DNA of 64,000 bases, taken from positions 28,980,525-29,044,524 of the forward strand of contig NC_023758.2 in the NCBI RefSeq assembly GCF_000499845.2, written 5' to 3'. How positions within the stretch are numbered: position 1 is the first letter of the stretch; every line of letters starts with the position of its first letter. The translations under genes were made by a program, and so were the position numbers. The stretch comes from Phaseolus vulgaris. Its lineage: Eukaryota; Streptophyta; Magnoliopsida; Fabales; Fabaceae. Shown piece by piece: positions 45,260-57,980 of this stretch. The notes below the pieces were generated by a model that was not told where the DNA came from, ran no database searches, and saw only the letters and a program-made list of their open reading frames with translations.

Positions 45260-48130
45260 GCTATACACTTTTCAGAAAAAAATGAGAAAGGGGAAACAAA
45301 GGATTACATCTGCCACTTGTTGATTACTAGAAATGGGAAGGACCAGCAAAAGTTTGGATATAAATTTTTCCCAAATAATGTGGCAGTCTATTTCTATGTA
45401 TTTAGTTCTCTCATGAAAGTTTGTGTTGTAGGCAATGTACCTTGCAGACTGGTTGTCACAATAAATAACTACAGGTGTCTCAACTTTTATTCTGAACTTA
45501 CTGATCAGATAAGTTAGCCACTGAATCTCACAAGTAAGAGTAGCAAGAGCGCGATATTTAGCCTCAGAAGATGATCGTGAAATAGTGAATTGTTTCTTAG
45601 ATTTCCAACTGATTAAAGATGAATCAAGAAACACACAAAACCCAGTTGTAGATCTTCTAGTTTGAGGGCAGGTTACCCGATCCAAATCACAAAAGCCCTT
45701 CAGTTGTAAGTTGGAGTGGCTAGAAAAGAACAAACCTTGTCCAGGTGCCCCTTAATATATCTCAGTACACAGTGAGCAGCAGTGTGATGTTCCAATGTGG
45801 GTGCATGCCTGAACTGACTTACTGTACGACATAGCTAATGTCTGGTCTTGTATTGGTAAGGTATATTAGTCTTCCAAAAAGTCTTTGGTAGGAAGTGATA
45901 TCTTCTAGAGGTCTACCTTCATTGAACACATTCTTCATATTTTTAACCATTGGTGTGGAACATGGTTTTCCTGCAAGAAGACCAACATCAAATATAATAT
46001 CAAGATCATCTTTGCGTTGTGAAACATGTATACCGTCCTTGGTTCTAGCAACTTCCAAGTCGAGGAAAAATTTCAAATCCCCTATGTCTTTCACTTTGAA
46101 AGTTTTATCCAGCACCTGGGTTACTTTTGTTATTTCAGAGATGAAGTTGCTTGCAAGAATTATATCATCCATATATACTAATAATGCAGTAAATTATATT
46201 CAGTTCTCTTTATAAATAGTGAGTGATCAAAAACAGATTGTAAAAACCCAATGCTCTTAAGAAAGGAAGAAAGTTTGACAAACCATTGTCTACTTGCTTG
46301 CTTGAGACCGTATAAGGATTTTGTAAGTTTGCAAACCTGTCCAGCTTTAACTTTGATCCCTGGTGGTGGTAGCATAAACTTCCTCATTGAGTTCTCCATA
46401 AAGAAAAGTGATATTAAAATCCAATTGCTTTAAATGCCAGTTTTGTGTGGCTGCAATAGCTAAGAGCATTCTTACAGTGGTTAGTTTAGCAACAGGAGAA
46501 AAAGTATCTAAATAATTTACTCCCTCTAACTGAGTATAACTCTTGGCAACAAGTCTTTCCTTATAGCGTTCTATGTTTCCTTTGGCATTGTAGTTTATTT
46601 TATAAACCCACTTACATCCAATGGGTTTCTTTACATGGGGAATTTAAGTTATCTATGTGTTTTGTTATGTTCCAAAACTTCTATTTCTTTCCTCATGGCA
46701 TCACACCATTATGGCTTTATGATGGCTTCATTGAAACTTTGAGGCTCTTGATTAGATGATATATTCATGGTATAATTATGCTGTTTAGAGGTTAGATTTT
46801 TGTAATCAAGATATTCAAATGTGGGATAAGCCTTTTTATTTGTGTCTTTAAGATTTTCAATATCAATATGGTTAGACAGTTGATAGTGATAATCCTGTAA
46901 GTAACTAGGAGCTTTCCTATGCCTAACCGATCGTCTAACATTTTCCAAGTTCTGTTATGCATTGATTATAAACTTCTCCAGTGTAAGAATTATCATTAAC
47001 AGGTTCAAAGGAATAGTCAAAAACATCAAACTGCTGGTTGTTATCAGTATCAATAGTATGCTTGTAATTACTAAAATAAGGAAAAATATTCTCATAGAAT
47101 TTCACATTTCTAGACACAAAAATTTCTCTGATATGTATGTTTAGCATCACAAAACCTTTAATTCCAGCCTTATAACCAAGAAACACACACTTCTTAGCTC
47201 TTGGATCAGGTTTAGACCTATCTCTTTATAAACTAGAAGCAAAGCATAAGAAACCAAAAACTCTTAAATTTTGTAAGTCAGGTTGTTGCCTGTAGATTAA
47301 CTGATACAGGGTATTTCTATTTATAATTTCTGAAACGATCCTGTTTATCAAATATGTAGCATGAATCACATCATAAGACCAAGAAACAGTAGGAAGTTTA
47401 GACTGGAAAAGTAAGCTACATGTCACATTTAAAATATGTTGATGTTTCCTTTCAACAACTAAATTTTGTTGAGAAGTTTCAATGCAACTTGTTTGATCTA
47501 TGATGCCTAGACTATTATAGAGATTAGTGCATAAGAATTCCCTTTCATTATCACTCGTATGGTTTTAATAATAACATTAAACTGATTAATAATCAAGGTA
47601 ATGAATCTATATAGAGCTTCTCTTGTCTCAGATTTAGTTTTCATAAAAAGAATAGGTAAACTAATGAAATTATTTTTTGAAAAAGTTACATGATTTGTTG
47701 CTCCTATATCCAAAATCCAAGAATGTTCATTCTTTTTACCTTTTGTAGCATTATCATAAGAAGATTCACCAACAAAATTGTTCACCTTATGTTGTGCAAA
47801 ATCACTTTTTACTTCTTGAATGATCTTCATAATCTGATGTACCTGTTCTTGAGTAAAATGGCTTCCTTCGTTGACAGGGATTGGTTGATCAACTTCTTCA
47901 TTTTACCGGTCCGCTCCATGACCCTGATGTTGACAACCTTCTCTATTCTTTCATCTTTCCTTTTGTACCATGAAGGAAATCCTTGTTTGGAGTAACATTC
48001 ATCAACTGTATGATACAATTTATGACAGAAAGTAGATTGCTTACAATTATTTTGGTATCAATTTCTTCCTCTACCTTGCGATTTCCATCCTCCATTATGA
48101 TGTGTTTTCCAACTTCCTTCACTGCCTGAA
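45260..48130 (-). mobile_element. Decayed copia retrotransposon, no LTRs found
   Basis: Minus-strand fragments in copia order but in shifting frames: knuckle C-terminal side (HTVDECYSKQGFPSWYK, 47827-48018); protease WILDIGATNHVT (~47690-47730), where the catalytic triplet is DIG; truncated integrase (YLINRIVSEIINR and RVFGFLCFASS, 47226-47426; MFLGYKAG, ~47186); linker (46709-46948); reverse transcriptase pieces ([13 protein letters not shown], 46178-46399; MDDIILASN, 45819-46172) and RNase H (RRSTTGFCVFLD, SRSSSEAKYRA, YCDNQSA, 45272-45733). Part of the integrase core is missing between protease and 47426. The family differs from both other copia elements here. It is a non-functional relic. 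Confidence 0.85.
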
Positions 48131-50180
48131 GTATTTAATAAAATATTTTTCTATTTACCATTGCATTCCCAGTCAATTGACGTTCCTGTTGAATAATGAA
48201 GATGATTTTTTTTAATATTTTATTTTATTTTTATGTAAATATTTAAAATCCCTATTAAAAAATATATTTTGAAACATGACGGTAGAACAGAGTTGTATAT
48301 GTTTATATATTTATTTTGATATTTCATGCCTATTATAGTGATTAGATGTGATAAAAGAGGAATGTCAAAAAAAATATTATGTAAAAAAAGTTACACAAAT
48401 AAATTGTCTTTATTAACTATATATTGTAGTAAATAAATAAATAAATATTCCATGTATTAATTAAATTAGTAGTGGAAAAAATGAAGATTGAAAACAATGA
48501 CTTTGAACTTACGTAATACTACAAGATGAAAATAAAGTATGTAGCCTATTGAATTACTTTTCTAACAATTCAAAAAAAGATCATTCATGAGTTTGTAGTC
48601 ATGAAATTCTCTCAACATGATATCAGGAGCAATTCATGGAGATGGGGAAGGAAGGTTCCTCATTGGAGGACTTACTTCTTTTTCCTTTTGTCCTTTCACA
48701 ACATTTACTTCCTTTATAAGTATAAAGTTAGTCATGTTTACTCAAACAAATAATTTCAAAATGTCTTATGAACATGATACATTATCATATCAGTTCTTAG
48801 ACTAAGATTAATTCCATTTAAAAATTGTTTCCTTCTGTTTGTTTTTATAGAATATGAAATTATTTAATTCAAAAGTTGATTTTTAATATTAAGGGTTAAT
48901 ATTCAATTTTTTAATCTTTCATACATTCAATTAGATTTTGAAAAAATAGTTTTTTTCTTAATACGCATAAATGAGTTAAACTCTGAAAGAAGTTAGAAAT
49001 AAATTCGAACATTGACTTGTAAAACATAACATTGGTACGTGTTTTAGGCTTCGTTTCGATTTTAGAAATGAATAAAAGTTAAGGTTGTTGTTTTAACTAA
49101 GGGAAGGTGGAAGAAAAGTGAGATTTTTTTTATAATTGATTGATGTGATAAAATAAATTTGGTTTTATATTAATATATTTAAAATTTTATTTATAAAATA
49201 ATTTTTCACAATTATTTAATTTAAAATATATATTTTTGAAATTATTATAGAATTTGGATAAATAAAAAATTATATTTAAAATAAAATAAAATAATTATAT
49301 TATATTTATTATTTTAATTATTAATTTATTTTAATATAAAACATATCTTAACAAAATATTAAATTTATATTATTTTAATTATTCAGTTTATTATAGTCAT
49401 AAAATAGATTTATAAATATTTAATTATTACATATTAATATAATAAATTTAATTTTTTTCTTACAAGATTAATTATTCAATATTAAAAAAATTAATTTAAA
49501 ATGATAAAATTTAAATTATTTTATTATATTATTATTTATTTTAATTATTTATTATATTATAATATAAAAACATAAATATTTTATTATCTGTTTAAACATT
49601 CAATTTTTTCAATTTTCTTCCTATATACAAATTTTTTTCTCGTTTTCTATGATTTAAAAAATGTTATTTGAACTTTCAGTTTAATTTCGGTTGAAAACAA
49701 ATAGAAGCTTAAAAAAATAAATATTACATGGATCTTTTAAAAAATTTCTACCAAAATCTCAAAGAGACACGACCTTTTAACCATATCCAACAAGAGCAAT
49801 TGAGTTTTTTAAAAATTTAATTAATATTCAATCCAATTTATCCATTTAATTTGGATTTTTAATGTAATTCAAATTAGATTAAATCTATATCCATTCAATC
49901 AATTTGAATAGGATAAATTTAACATTAAAATTAAACATACGGTATATTTTAATTGAATTTTTTTCATTTATGAAAAAAAAAATTAGTATCATCTATAGAT
50001 TTTAACTCATGGATTTGAATATGTAGATAAATTCAATATTACCTATGGATATTATTTTCAAATCTAAATCCGTAGATGAATTTAGCATTAACTACCAATT
50101 ATTACCAACGAACTTTTATTCACGGATCTCTATACACACCAACTATTACTTATGAATTTCCATTACCTACAAACTATTAT
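48131..50180. other. Intergenic AT-rich DNA
   Basis: No coding frame of note. 49130-49580 is extremely AT-rich, and 49990-50150 has repeated words such as ATTACC-TATGGA and ACTATTA. Confidence 0.5.
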
Positions 50181-50580
50181 CATAATAATTAAATACATAT
50201 TATTAAAAATATTATTATAATATAAATATCTATAAAATCATAATTAATATTCATAAATAATAATAATATTAATAGTATTAATAATATTAATAATATGAAT
50301 AAAATTAATAATAATAGCATTAATAATATAAATAATATTAATAAAAATGATAATTAAATTAATATTATTTATAATATTAATAATATTAACACTATTTATA
50401 ATATTTGATAATATTCGATAATATTAATAATATTTGATAATATTAATAATATTTCATAATATTAATAATAATATTAATAATTAATAATAATAATAATCAT
50501 TAATATTAATAATTAATAATAATATTAATAATTAATAATATTATTAATAATTAATAATAATAATTAATAATAATTAATAA
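50181..50580. repeat. AAT/ATT low-complexity tract, left of solo LTR
   Basis: Irregular AATATTAATAAT repeats. This is the left half of a simple-repeat field split by the LTR at 50581. Confidence 0.85.
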
Positions 50581-52272
50581 TGTAAGGATCTAGAAAATAA
50601 CCTTAGAGTAGAAGGAATATATTTTAAATGATACCTGAATATTTTATTATTAAAATGAAAATGACATATAAATAGAAAATTCAGTTATTCAGGTTTCATT
50701 TTAAAATAACCACCATCTCTCTAAAAGTTTCCCTTTTCCTTTCTCTCCCTTCTCTCTAAGATTCTGTGTTCATCTGTTTGACGATCAGAGTACGCCATTA
50801 GACTCCTGGCAGCGAAGACTACAAGACTGCCCGATCAAAATCTCTGATAGAACTCCTGGCAGCGAGATCTACAAGACTGCCCGATCAAAATCTTTCATAG
50901 ATTTGACGATCGGAGTCTGCCATTGGACTCCTGGCAGTGAACTCTACGAGATTGCCCGATCAGAATCTTAGATAGAGTAAGTTCATTTTTGGCTCATTTT
51001 TTGAGTTAGTTTTGATATGGTTAGGGTGCCTTTTAGTTTAAGTTTGCATGTGAGATTTTTATCTTCAGAATTAGTCTCGTCATAGTGATATAGTTAGATT
51101 TGTGATCAGAACTTTGTGGTGCAGGTTAGATTATCCTTAAGATTAAGATTTTGGTGGTTGGAGCTCTTAGTGAGCATCTGCTCAAGTCCAGGTAAGGGAA
51201 GCTAGTCTTATTCTTTTCATTAAAACCCTATGTTAGAAGATTCTGGATGTGGGGAATTCCAATTGTTTTTGCTTGCAGGATTGTCTCTTTTTGAATTATT
51301 AATATTGCAGGATTGATTTACAGAGCATATATTTGAAATTAATTACGTATATAAGTAAAGTTTGAGATATATTTGGATTGTTTTAAATATGATGTGATTG
51401 AGTGGTGCATTGATATGTTAAATAATGTATGTAATGAGGTTAAAGTGTGATCAAGACATATATTTTCAGGAAAGGAAATACCGTGTTGAGATTGTTATTA
51501 GGGTGTATTGATTTGTAAGTGTCCTGTGAATGAGACGATCCTGACTCTACTGATATAGTGGAATCAGATAGATGAAGTTATTCAGTTGGTGAGAGTCGAA
51601 GGAGGTTCATTTGGCTGAGTCTGAGGTTTGAAAGAACTGATCAGAGCAGATCAAATGGATTTATCCTGTCATATGAAGACGATGACATGAAGAGATATTG
51701 AGATAATTATGTGCATGACTGTGTGGGCTTCACAGCAGTAGTATGACAGGTAGTATGACAGGTGCAGGTCTCTGGATGCTAATTTCAATACACGAGTCTT
51801 CCGGAAATAGAGTCGAGTGTCTGAGTATGTGAGTCAGTAGAAATCTGATAGGAGTAATGTGGATGATGAACGTGATAGACACTTGATGGTTATGTGAAAT
51901 GTTTGAGAAATTGTATGAGAATTTATGAATGTTGTGTATCAATTTGAAATTTAAATTATATAGAAAATTTTGTTATAGCTAGCTTACCTTGTTATTCGTT
52001 TTGTGTTTGTTTCTTTATCTGTGATGATCGTGTGGTACACGGGGGCAGACGAGATTGCAGGTAATAGAGCTCCTAAGTGAGCAACTGGAGGATGTGAAAA
52101 TTTTAATTTGAATGCTCTGTTTGTTTTTAAAACTTTTGATGTATATATTAAAATCCCTATGAAGAGGGATATTTTTTTTAGATACAATTAAGAGATAGTT
52201 ATATATATTCATATGTTAAGTAGATAGTTACTTTATTATATATGGATAAAAAATTAGGAATGTTACAAATAA
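50576..52272 (+). mobile_element. Solo LTR of about 1.69 kb with candidate TSD
   Basis: Body 50581-52267 begins TGTAAGGAT and ends ATGTTACA, so the ends form a TGTAA/TTACA inverted pair. AATAA flanks both sides (50576-50580 and 52268-52272), although simple-repeat surroundings weaken that evidence. The body has no long frame and includes three ~50-bp tandem units with CTCCTGGCAG and GCCCGATCA (50800-50976). Two partial relatives lie at 42050-42420 and 44462-44910. No primer site or polypurine tract adjoins, consistent with LTR-LTR recombination. Confidence 0.65.
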
Positions 52273-53440
52273 TAATAATAATAATTAATAAACTAATAAT
52301 AACTAATAATACTAATAATATTACTAATATTAATAATAACTAATAATATTACTAATATAAATAATAACTAATAATATTACTAATATTAATAATAACTAAT
52401 AATATTACTAATATTAATAATAACTAATAATATTACTAATATTAATAATAACTAATAATATTACTAATATTAATAATAACTAATAATATTACTAATATTA
52501 ATAATAACTAATAATATTACTAATATTAATAATAACTAATAATATTACTAATATTAATAATAACTAATAATATTACTAATATTAATAATAACTAATAATA
52601 TTAATAATAACTAATAATATTAATAATAATTAATAAACTAATAATAACTAATAATACTAATAATAATTAATAATACTAATAATAATTAATAATACTAATA
52701 ATAATTAATAATACTAATAATAATTAATAATACTAATACTAATTAATAATACTAATAATATTAATAATAATTATTAATAATAAATAATAATAATAATTAA
52801 TAATATTATAAATATTAATAATATTTAATAATATGAATAATATTTAATAATATAATAATATAATAATATTAATAATATTTAATAATATTAATAATATTTA
52901 ATAATATTTAATAATATTAATAATATTTAATAATATTAATAATATTTAATAATATTAATAATATTTAATAATATTAATAATATTAATAATATTTAATAAT
53001 ATTAATAATATTTAATAATATTAATAATATTTAATAATATTAATAATATTAATAATATTTAATAATATTAATAATATTAATAATATTTAATAATATTAAT
53101 AATATTTAATAATATTTAATAATATTAATAATATTTAATAATATTAATAATATTTAATAATATTAGTAATATTTAATAATATTAATAATATTAAAAAATT
53201 AAAAATTAATAATATTAATAATATTTAATAATTTTAGTAATATTTAATAATTTTAATAATATTAGTAATATTAAATAATTTAATAATACTAATAATATTA
53301 ATAACATTATCATAATAATTAATAATGTTATTAATTTAAATTATAATATTATTAACAATATTAATAATATTAATGATATTAAATATATGAATAATATTAA
53401 TAATTTTTATATTATTAATTATATTAATATAATCCTATAA
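52268..53440. repeat. AAT-type satellite field with two higher-order arrays
   Basis: About 1.2 kb made only of A/T trinucleotide-like words. From about 52312 to 52595 there is a regular 28-bp unit (AACTAATAATATTACTAATA...) in about ten copies. From about 52860 to 53160 a 19-bp unit (AATATTTAATAATATTAAT) recurs, sometimes with extra AATATTAAT steps. Edges are irregular. Confidence 0.88.
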
Positions 53441-53804
53441 CAACAAAACTTTTTAGTATAATGGTTAAATCATTCTTTAAGAAATTTGGTTTCAAACACT
53501 TTGGATCTAACTTTATTTATAAATAATAATTAAAAATAAATAAATAAAAATTAAAAAAATAAGTATGTTGAAGTATCTATGAATTTATCCAAAGATATAT
53601 TTTTCCATTGATAAATTGAGTTTTTATCTTGTAGTGGTATTACTTATTCTCGTTGAAATTTATATATTTTTTTAATTATTTTTTTAGTAATATGAACATT
53701 GATATGTTTTCTATGTACATGTACTTTTATATTATTGTGATTTATTTTGATTTTTATGTTATTTTCTTAAAAATGAAAATAGATGATAACTTTTCTAAAG
53801 TAAA
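53441..53804. other. Intergenic spacer
   Basis: Nothing identified besides A/T-rich sequence. Confidence 0.5.
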
Positions 53805-53957
53805 AAGCAATCAAACGCCGGTCGGTGAATAGGCGATATCCGTGCGTGTGAAGTCAAATAGGGTTTGGATTTTGTAAAAGGGTTGGGATACCCCTCTTGT
53901 ATCCCCTTAATTTAAATTAATTATTTGCTGATAAAAAAAGAAGAAGCAACCAAACGC
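53805..53957 (+). mobile_element. 5'-truncated LINE 3' end with 14-bp TSD
   Basis: Insert 53819-53943 is flanked by AAGCAATCAAACGC (53805-53818) and AAGCAACCAAACGC (53944-53957), a 14-bp duplication with one mismatch. The insert ends in a short A-rich tail (GCTGATAAAAAAAGAAG) and carries GGGATACCCCTCTTGTATCC near its 3' end. Truncation at the 5' end, an A-rich tail and a variable long TSD are LINE hallmarks. No protein is left. Confidence 0.65.
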
Positions 53958-54171
53958 ATTATTTATTGAGATTTGCCGCAAATACCTAAAGCTTAGTAGC
54001 TCTAAAATCCAATCTAATAGTTTTTTAAAAAATAAATAATGATTTATGTGATGAACAACATTATTTTTTTAATTAAAAGATATACTATATTCCAATAAAA
54101 ACAACTATACCTATCTCAACCAAAACCAAAAAAAATATATTATAAATATAAAGTCAATTATTTCAACCATT

Positions 54172-54500
54172 ACAAGAAAAACATTAAATACAAACCAATT
54201 TTATAGACAAAAAATAACTAATTTGCTAAATTAGAGAGATTAATAAAATGATTAGTTTCTAAATTAATTTTTATTATTGATAAATAGTTTCTAAATTAAT
54301 ATTTAATTAGCTACCAAATTTAGAATCTAAATAATTAGTAGTTAAAACTTTGATAGCTAATTAGATATTAATTTAAAAACTATTTATCAATAATAAAAAT
54401 TAATAATCTTTTTAGTCTTTAAAATAGTATTTAATTTAATTTATATATCAACTAATTATTTTGAAGATCTGAAATTGATTTATGTTTAATAATTTTCTAG
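54172..54500. mobile_element. Foldback element, CACTA-like MITE
   Basis: Nearly the whole element is one inverted repeat. The left arm has TATTATTGATAAATAGTTT and TATTTAATTAGCT (54271-54315); the right arm has the complement (54351-54405), centred near 54333. The outer ends TTACAAGAAAAACATTAAA and TTTAATAATTTTCTAG are complementary and resemble CACTA-type CACTACAAGAAA termini. I did not find a clear 3-bp target duplication. Confidence 0.5.
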
Positions 54501-56486
54501 CCGAGAATATAATTATATGGAAGATTATATTTAATGAATAAACTTGATTTAATTAATTTAGACTGGAATTTTTATGGAGTGTGTAAAAAGAAGTTAATTT
54601 TAATTTTAATAAATAGGACTTTGATCATTCAAAATTTGTAGTTTGGTCCCTCCATTTGGCTGAAGAAGACTGTAGCATTTTAACCATTCAAAATTCCACA
54701 TAAGTGCACTTAAATGCGACTTAATCACAGAATGAGATATACCTTAGTCTTTTATAACATATGTCCACATTTTCACATACCCAACAATATAAGAACATCC
54801 CACAATTTCCCTTTACATTAAATTTTTCATGTTTACATTGGCGTGTCCAATTTGAAACCACCTTCGAAATTGTCAAACAAACATCATGGACTCTCCAAAA
54901 AAAAAAGTGAAGATTCTTATTTTGAATTTTGTTATTATTTATATTTTACTGGTTCAAACGTTTAGTACTTAATATTTATCATCAGTCTTTTTAATGTAAT
55001 GTCAACGGTCAATTTTTTAACTTAGTAGCGACGGTGATTTTTTTAATTCGTACAAGTCAAGAAAATGCAAGTTAAACAAATGTTTAGCTTCAAATTTGAC
55101 CCGTATTCAACTTGATATTTTAAGAAAATAATATTTTTTTATACATAACATTTAATAAATATATATTAATTTAATTCTCAGAGTATTTTTGTTATTTTTT
55201 AATCAATATTTTTTTATAGTATTATATGTTAACAACATTACATAAAAAAATGGAGAAGACTTAATAGTCGAGACTATTTATTAAATACTAAATATCACAA
55301 AATTAAATAATGTTGAACAGCTAGATCTTATTTTTGTTACAACATGCTATAACTATATGCCAAACACTATGTTTATTGCCAATTCAACAACTTAATCAAT
55401 AAAGTATAATTTTTTCACGGAAAACATTTGATTGACTTAAAATAAGTAAAGACAATAAATAATTAATTTCATTTATTAATTGAAAAACTAATTATTATAC
55501 TAATACATCTATAACTTATGATGCATATATACTCCTATTTTGATTTTCTATCTAACAATTACGATTATTGATTTTACTTTCCAAAGTAATATCTGCTCAC
55601 TTTCACAAGTCAAATCCCTTTTCGCACATTTTTGTTTTATTTAGCTATGCATTAAAAATAATAAAAAATTATTTTAATTGAAAGAATTTACAACGCAATG
55701 AAACGAAACTTGTTATATGAAGGTATACTACATTTGTTATTTCTCAAGCTGTTTTTTCATTTTATTTTCTTTCTCACTACGTGTGAATGTTCATTAGCAA
55801 GTAGAAAAACATTATTTACTTTACTTAACATGTCTCAGCAAGTGTTTTGTGCCATTTGCATATGTAAAATATAAACTAACTATATTGTTATCAATTCTGT
55901 TAATCATTAAAAAGGAATATATTAACTATTTTGTGTTTATTGACAAATATTTAATATTTGAATTTATTAATTATAAAAATATTTAACATAACCATTATCA
56001 AGCTCATATATTTGGTAAATCTGGTTTGGTTTGTGTATGTGTTTTGACTGCTATCAATTACTTCGTCTAAAGATAATATAAAATATTTTATTTATTCATT
56101 TAATGTGGACCAAATTATTGATAAGTTAGGGCGTGAAGAAAGAAAAAGTAAACTCTCAACTTGGTTGTTAGATACCCGTGAAAATGCAATATGCTCATTC
56201 AAAGCGTAAGAATGGTCACCTTTTTCATTCAATGTAATCAACATGCATGGTAACATCACCAATTTGCAAATACAATTTTCTAATAAAAAACGATATTTTT
56301 CAAAACTATAATAATTTAAAAACCCATCTTTTATTAAGATAATATATAACAAGATAATTTTGCAATCATATTAGTTAGTGTTAATCAAATAATTTTTATT
56401 GGACTACGAAAGGACCCAAGTTGCACCCTAATGCGAGTTAAGATTAGTCCAAACAAATATCTAAAAAACTCAAGTTAGGATATTAC
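54501..56486. other. Intergenic AT-rich DNA
   Basis: No gene or structured repeat found. Confidence 0.5.
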
Positions 56487-57072
56487 ATTTTTGCACCCGC
56501 ATACACTTTCAAGCTGCAGCCCCACAAAATTAAAATTCTAAATCTGTTTGAAAACAAAATTCAGTGATATTTTTGCAGTTTCAGTTTTAGATTGTAGTGA
56601 TTTTTTAGATGGTGTATTCCAAAATATTAAAAGTAATAATTTTGTATTTTGGATTGTGTATTTTGTAATACCAATCTTTTATTCTGAAACGTAAAATCCA
56701 AAATATAATTAATGTATGATATTAAATATATTTTTTATTCTGAAAAATACATTTTAAAATACAAAATTAATATTTTAAAATCTACATTTCAAAATATAAA
56801 ATTTTTATTAGAGAATATATATTTTAGAATGTATTCTTTATTTTGTATTTTGAAATATAAAATCCGAAATACATAATTTTGTATATTGGAATGTAAATTC
56901 TAAAATTTTGCATTCTGAAATGTACGTTCAAACATATAAAATAGATTCTGAAAGATATTTTTAAATATAGAAAATACATTCCAATACAATATAAAATGCA
57001 TTTTTTCAGGAACAGTTTTGTTATTTTACCACCATATAAGGGTGCACGATTGAAAACATGGGGTGCAGAATC
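56487..57072. mobile_element. Decayed MITE related to the Mutator-like family
   Basis: Left end TTTTTGCACCCGCATACACT... and right end ...GGTGCACGATTGAAAACATGGGGTGCAG are imperfect inverted repeats with two TGCACCC blocks each. The interior consists of degenerate units such as ATTCTGAAATGTA and TTTTGTATTTTGGA. TSD not resolved. Confidence 0.45.
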
Positions 57073-57168
57073 CAACTCCCTAAATTAGCAACTGATTGTG
57101 TTTTAGGTCCAAAACGATTGAGCTTTGACCTGGGCCTGACAAACTGAACAAATAGCCCATTGGTCGAA

Positions 57169-57555
57169 TTGTTCACGACTGTTTCTTCCTGCACCTCCAT
57201 ATCTTCTTTTGGCACCTCCATACACAATATGAAAATACATTTTTATTCTTCTTGTGTCACCCCATAGAATAACTTCCGGATTATGTAATCCAGAAACACA
57301 TTTGAAAAAAGACTTTCGGATTACATAATTCGGAAGTTAAAAAAGACTTCCAGATTATGTAATCCGGAAAGTAATCATGCATCTGAAAAAAAGACTTCCG
57401 AATTATATAATCCAGAAGCTAATTACAAATTTGAAAAATGACTTCGGAATTATGTAATCATCCGGAATATTACATAGGGGCATTTTGGGAAATACGAAAA
57501 ACTATGGAGGTGAGAGAAGAAGGTATGGAGGTACAGGAAGAAACAGCTGTTCACG
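57169..57555. mobile_element. Mutator-like MITE, second copy, with 9-bp TSD
   Basis: Body 57178-57546 (369 bp) flanked by TTGTTCACG (57169-57177) and CTGTTCACG (57547-57555), eight of nine bases matching. Terminal inverted repeats: CTGTTTCTTCCTGCACCTCC at left, its complement GGAGGTACAGGAAGAAACAG at right. The interior has repeated GGATTATGTAATCCGGAAG-type palindromes (57279, 57318, 57349, 57395, 57447). The terminal TTTCTTCCTGCACC is shared with the element at 17306. Confidence 0.7.
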
Positions 57556-57609
57556 GGGGTATGTGTGTGGTCTGGAGATTTTGGGTCAACCAAAAAGCAT
57601 AACTATTTT

Positions 57610-57980
57610 TTTTGGGGGTATTTCTTCTTGCACCCGTACATTTTATGTAATACTAGAATTATCCTTGATAACTTTGAATGATTTCAAAATAACGGTTCCG
57701 TAAGCCAAAAGTATTTCCGAAATAGGAGTTCTGTAAGTAAAATATTTTTTCAGAATAGGAAATCTGGAAGGCGCAAAAAAATCATTATGGAATATTCTTT
57801 TTAGAATACATTTTTTTAATTTCTAGAATGGTAAATCTAGAATTCATAAAATGTGTTCTAGTATGTTCCAGAAATATTTCGAAAAAAGAAATCCGAAAGT
57901 CATTTTTAAAATGGGTAAAATGGTATTTTCTTAGAATGATGGGGTGTAGGAAGTCATTTATTGGAGTATAGGGAGAAACA
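57610..57980. mobile_element. Third, decayed member of the same MITE cluster
   Basis: Left end TATTTCTTCTTGCACCCGTA. The right side carries GGGGTGTAGGAAGTC and TATAGGGAGAAACAACC, complementary in type to the family ends. The interior has repeated TTCTAGAATGG, AATCTAGAA and AATCCGAAAG words. No target duplication identified. Confidence 0.4.
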
